Positions 59,283-64,000 of a DNA stretch of 64,000 bases are shown here, one piece after another; within the stretch, counting starts at the first letter, position 1; each line of letters opens with the position of its first letter. The notes under the pieces were generated by a model, which was not told where the DNA came from, did no database searches, and was given only the letters and a program-made list of their open reading frames with translations. The translations under genes were made by a program, and so were the position numbers. Source of the stretch: Helopsaltes ochotensis (taxonomy: Eukaryota > Chordata > Aves > Passeriformes > Locustellidae); the NCBI GenBank assembly GCA_013400155.1, contig VXBM01000001.1:593964-657963 (forward strand), written 5' to 3'.

Positions 59283-61360
59283 GCAGAATTATTACAATAT
59301 TCTACAGAAAGCCATGAAATCAAATTACTTTGAAAAACAAGACAAAAGGACCCCCGAAAATGTTGTATGGCTGCTACTGCAAGTTCACTTCACGAGCTGT
59401 ACAGAGACCCTTAGCCAATTATTCATCCATCTCATGATTTTTGGTTGCTTTCTGTAAGGCAAAAATAACTTGGTTTACAGTTAACACAAAACATTCAACA
59501 AACTGCTGGGAGAACACGAGGCCGGCAGTGCCTCAGGCGCGTGTTTTGTCACAGGATGCTCCTGCTCCGCTTGGCTTCCTGACAGAAAATGGGGTGACAG
59601 TTCAACATTAGATGCCACTCAGTGTCCCTTCCTAGTTTCTGTTCTTTCCACCATTTTAGGACTGATTCTCATTACTGAAAAGGCTTTACCACCTAACTGT
59701 AAATGTGGAAGACTTTGTTAAATCAGGATAACCCTGGACTCAGCCACTCCCTTCTGCTTTCAGTACAGGGGAAGAACATGAGCCCTTTCTCACGGGTTGG
59801 TGCTTAAGGGGTTTTCCTCTGGCACCACTGACTGCCCAAACGCCAGATGTGCAAAGGAGCTACAGAAACTAAGCATGAGGACTGAGCTGGAGAAAGGGGA
59901 TGCAGAACAAATAAAAGTTCTGTAAAAGAAACTCCGTAATTTCATTTGTTTTCTCCTTCCTTTTATCTGTTCTCATCTTTCACAAGACTGAGAAATGATG
60001 GGCATTCTGGTCTTGGCTTGCCTGTGAACAAGGAAGGCTAATTCTCTCTAATCTTAGTTCAACTGCTGTGAAGATGGCAGAAGTAGTCTGGGAATGGGAA
60101 ATTTGCATGGACACATCAATGCAAAGAAGCTCCAGAGATCCAGAAGTACAGATTTTGATGTAAAATGACTAGAGTGTAAATGCTAACATAGAACTTACCA
60201 ACACAGCGATGGTCTTAAACACTGCCCCCTGCTCTTTCAACCAGAGTCACTATCTTCAAACTTGCCACTCTTCCCCACAGCAGCTGAACCAAGAACCAGT
60301 AGATCAGTGGAAGCAAGGAGCACTAAGCTTATTTGTAGGTTTCAGTTTTCAGCAACAATGTATTTCTGAGCTGCAGCTGCACAACAGCTCTAAAAATCAG
60401 GCTGCATAAAAGTAGATTCAAATGCCTGAATTTAAAACACCTTATTTGAATCTTTCCTATACCAAAGCAAGCTTGAAATACTTGCAAGGCAGATACTATT
60501 TCAATTGGAGAATCAGCTTAAACTTCCTGTGCAATACTGCTGTCACTAAAGACATGGTGTGACAAAAGCAATTTCATTGCTGCTTTGCTTAGCTGTGTCT
60601 TAGTTAAGGTGCTATGTTTCCAATTTTTAAGGAAAAGAATTCAGTAGAATAGAGTTATAAAGTCCTCTGGAACAGAAGAATAATTACTTTAACTGTGTGA
60701 TTGATTAGATACTGAGTACCCATGAATGCAATTTTAAAAGAACATTAGCTTAAAAGATGACCTGGAAGGAAGGATACAGCTCCGACTGAACATCAGTTTT
60801 TAATGTGATGTGAGAAGTCACTCTGAGTGAATGCTGATGGTCAGGACAGTGCAGCCCTGCCACCAGGGGCCAAGTCAAATAAAGGTTTTCCTTCAGAAGG
60901 TGTTTACAAATCAGGATCTACGTAATCAATCATAAGAGTACAACTTCAGTATCGTATCTTTACATGCTGTATATAGTTCCCACATATAGACTGGAGACAG
61001 CAGAGTGCTTGGAGAAGGAAAATTTGGTTTATGGGAATCAGGATCAAATGCTGGAGTGTTTCTTCATCATAAAATAAGCAGCAAAGTTCTCCTGGAACTT
61101 CAGAAAATCAAGGGCTGCCACAGCCCATTTTCCCTTGGGTTGGTAAGCCCTCCTCAGCCAGAATCTCCTAAAAACGGGCAGCAGGTGCACCCGAAGACCT
61201 TTAGGCCCAGATCTCCCCGGATGCCTTAAGCAGTGCCAAAATGCACTTTCAGAGCTCAGGAAGCACATAGTGTGAGGCTGAGGCCCTGCAGGCAGGTTTT
61301 CCAGGAGCAGCAGTTGTAAACACAGGAGGACAACCCACACACAGCACTGCAATCCAGGGA

Positions 61361-61366
61361 TTTATT
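61361..61366 (-). terminator. Candidate proximal poly(A) signal of the convergent neighbour
   Basis: AATAAA on the minus strand. If used, it would give a 3' UTR about 2.1 kb shorter than one ending at 59250. There is no supporting evidence beyond the hexamer and the AT-rich setting. Confidence 0.25.
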
Positions 61367-64000
61367 GCCTTTGCTCATTTTCCTGTGGACAGAATTTACA
61401 CTGTAGTAAAATACAAGGGTGAGCAAATACTGATTTGCGGTCAGCTTTGGAAGAGTGTGTGGGGACAATGAGATCTGCCAAAGGGTAAGAATTTTTAAGT
61501 AAGTACATTGTTTTGGCTGCAGAAAACACACCTCACCACCCTGGAGATGGAGCTGCTACCATTCATTAGGGAGGTGACATGAGATAGTACCGAAATTGGA
61601 TTTCACATCTCAGGAAATGTCTTTTAGGCCTATGTGAGACTAAATTAATTTGAATTGAATTTTCTGACATTGATACAATATTGTAACATTTCTCTCACAT
61701 TCTGCAACACTTAAACCCAATTTTATCAGTCTAGATGTGTAAGTACCCATGCTAGTTCTTGTTATCACTCAGTAAATGTATTTTCACGCTTGGTATCAAT
61801 TCTCAGCCCAGTTCACAAGGCTGCAAGTGCTTCACAGGGCTCCCCACCTGGAGACCTGAGCAAGGCTTCCATTGCCACATCTGATCCCTTCCTTCATCCC
61901 AGAGCTCAGTTACAGTTATTTGTGCAATTTACAATGAGATCAGATTGCAGGGCCTGTGTGAAAAGGATCTTCAAATAAAAGATGTAAGAGATTCAGACAG
62001 AGGTAAACAGAACGCCAATACATATTAGCAATGTATCACTGAAACTGCCAAAGACAAAAGGAGAAGATTATTAACATTTCCCTATGAGGATTTAATGGAG
62101 ATGAACGTAGACATAATCCAGAAGAGGAAATCTGCCTGCCCTGCCTACTCCCCAGGTAAAGCACTGAGCCTACTTCACATGAAATTGCAAACAAATTCTG
62201 TTAAATAGAGATGAAGATCATTTAATGTTATCTCAGTAACAGTCCATTTATGAAGGTGGAGCTTAAAAAGCAAAAGGTCTTCAAAGACTTTTTTCTCCCT
62301 ACTAAACAAACAATTCAAACCCCTTTGCATTTAGCAACAGAGAACATTTTAGAGATATGGTGTGTGAATTTACAACAGTATACAATACACATTTAAAATA
62401 ATAAAATGCCAGAAATTAAGGCTAGCTATTAAAGTAATTATGCTATCAAAAAGTTACAAAATTTAAATTAAAACATGCATTTTCCAATTTTCTTTTTACT
62501 GTGCTGTAAATTAAGTGTCTTCATTGAGAAGGTATTGGTTCAACGTCCAAGGATTTCTGCATCCAAGGTTTCAACCACAGCTGATTAAAGTCCTATGTTA
62601 ATTTCTGAGTTCATTGCCATGCAGCAACACTGTTCCCATGAAATGAATGCCATGGAATGGGCACCAGTTGCACAGTCAAAGCAAGCAAGCAAAACAAAAC
62701 AGGTGCAGTTGATGCCCAAAGAGATAAGAGAAAGTCAGGCCTCAAAAGACCTGAAAAAGCAAATCCTATTTTACAAATGGAGCTCCAATATACCCAAGTA
62801 CAGCTTATAACACTGTCTTGCTATGACTCAACCTCTATCCACCAAAAGGAGTGCAGCAAAAGTGACCTAATACAGCTGTATTTCCCTACCCTGCTCTAGG
62901 AGACACAGTTCAGATTTCCCACTACAGATCAGTCAGGCAAATAACTTATGGTACATCTAGGAACTCAAAAAATAAAACCTGCCTATGTTAGTAGGTGGCA
63001 ACACAAAAGCAAAACACCCAGCTTCAAAAAGGAGTTTGTCTATATATTTAACTTAAATCTTTCCTTAAAATAAAATGACTAAATTAAAAAAAAAAAATGG
63101 AATCTAACAGTTCTAGTGAAATCAGACTTTAGCCATGGTTATTTATAAATATGACCTCCACCTCTGTGATGGAGTTCAAATGAACAGGCTTTGGTAAGAA
63201 CAGAACAATGGCTCTACCCATTCCAGGTACAGTTAGAGAAACCACGTGCATTTTGCACACCGCTTTCTAAAAAATACATTCTACAGTTTTTCAATTTGTA
63301 GAACTAACCACCTGTATGTAATAGCTAAAGAAAATAATAAACTGTGCATTTTAAAGTTAGCATTTTTTTTCACCTTTACATATTTTAGTGCAAAATATTT
63401 TAGGGTGAGGATTTACAACAAAAATGGCAGTAGCAGCAAGAAATCTTGTTTTGTACAGTAATAACAATGCTAAGGAGTTTTGTGTTTTTAAATGACAAAA
63501 CCTTATCCTGTTGCCAGGATCAGCATATCTAAGTGTTTCAGGCACTGTATTAATTAAACTAGCACCCCATTTCATTATGGAACTAATGGACAAAACATGT
63601 CATGGAGATCAGCTCAGTTTAATTTATGCCAGAGGTTTCTTTTGAAAGAAGTTGCAAGGGCTTTTGCCAATTGTGTTTAAGCTTAAGGGTTTGTTTTTCT
63701 GATTACTGGCATGTTCTCAGTAATTAGTTTCAGTCCTTGCCAGGAAGACACTGCTACATTATGAAATTTTAAACCTCTCATGGCAGTTTCAATTGTGGAA
63801 TTCTCTCATGGAGAAATCTGATGCTTAAAAACACAGTAGCTGAACTAATATTACACCATTTAAATGTTCAGATGAGAAACCTTTTTTTTTTGTGATGAGA
63901 AAGAGCATAATTAATATTTCAGGCTTAAAGTCAAAACCGTAGGTAAAACGTACTTTTAGAGACTGGGATAAAAAGCCCACTTAGTCTTGGAACATCTGAA

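Larger units (their letters stand above)
59250..64000 (-). other. Probable 3' UTR of a convergent neighbour (SLK by synteny)
   Basis: AT-rich DNA without splice-bounded coding exons, carrying minus-strand AATAAA signals at 59273-59268 and 61366-61361. In mammals SLK lies tail to tail with COL17A1 and has a long 3' UTR, so this span is best read as the SLK last exon running leftwards to about 59250. No SLK protein sequence was recognised, so its stop codon should lie beyond the right edge. The assignment depends on synteny from memory; the alternative is plain intergenic DNA. Confidence 0.42.

Overview
This is a vertebrate nuclear genome window, almost certainly from a bird. It has widely spaced short exons with GT-AG introns, three copies of CR1-type LINE 3' ends (the usual avian interspersed repeat), no mammalian SINEs and one CpG island. 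No prokaryotic, viral, tRNA, rRNA or CRISPR features were seen.

Layout. (1) 1-1020: an AT-rich stretch followed by a CpG island (about 570-1020). This probably marks the promoter of a gene running leftwards out of the window; by vertebrate synteny SFR1 is the best guess. (2) 1077-21340: about 20 kb of mostly intergenic DNA with two CR1 fragments, a purine-rich tract and a few low-confidence exon-like segments (6345-6522, 11994-12111, donor at 5238). (3) 21349-59030: one large + strand gene, COL17A1 (collagen XVII alpha 1, BP180), which dominates the window. (4) About 59250-64000: AT-rich DNA with poly(A) signals on the minus strand, probably the 3' UTR of a convergent neighbour (SLK by synteny).

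COL17A1 was rebuilt exon by exon. There are 56 coding exons, from the ATG at 25908 to the TAA at 58391. They sum to 4518 nt, or 1505 residues plus stop, close to the human protein (about 1497 aa, from memory). A non-coding first exon is proposed at about 21380-21436 behind a TATA box. The protein reads in order: a cytoplasmic Ser/Thr-rich head (1-449), a Cys/Trp-rich juxtamembrane patch and one transmembrane helix (about 450-471), the NC16A coiled-coil stalk (472-543), a long collagen domain equivalent to human Col15 (about 548-792), then many short Gly-X-Y blocks separated by small non-collagenous linkers, a Ser/Gly/Tyr-rich insert (about 1290-1397), and a basic C-terminal tail. Every one of the 55 coding introns is phase 1.

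No new biological system was found. The points worth a second look are within COL17A1: an apparent extra exon (47992-48072), loss of the furin-type motif in NC16A, absence of the Gly-rich juxtamembrane stretch, an overlapping upstream ORF at the start codon, and a repeating collagen plus helical-linker exon module. Outside it, candidate transcript segments lie in the upstream intergenic region.
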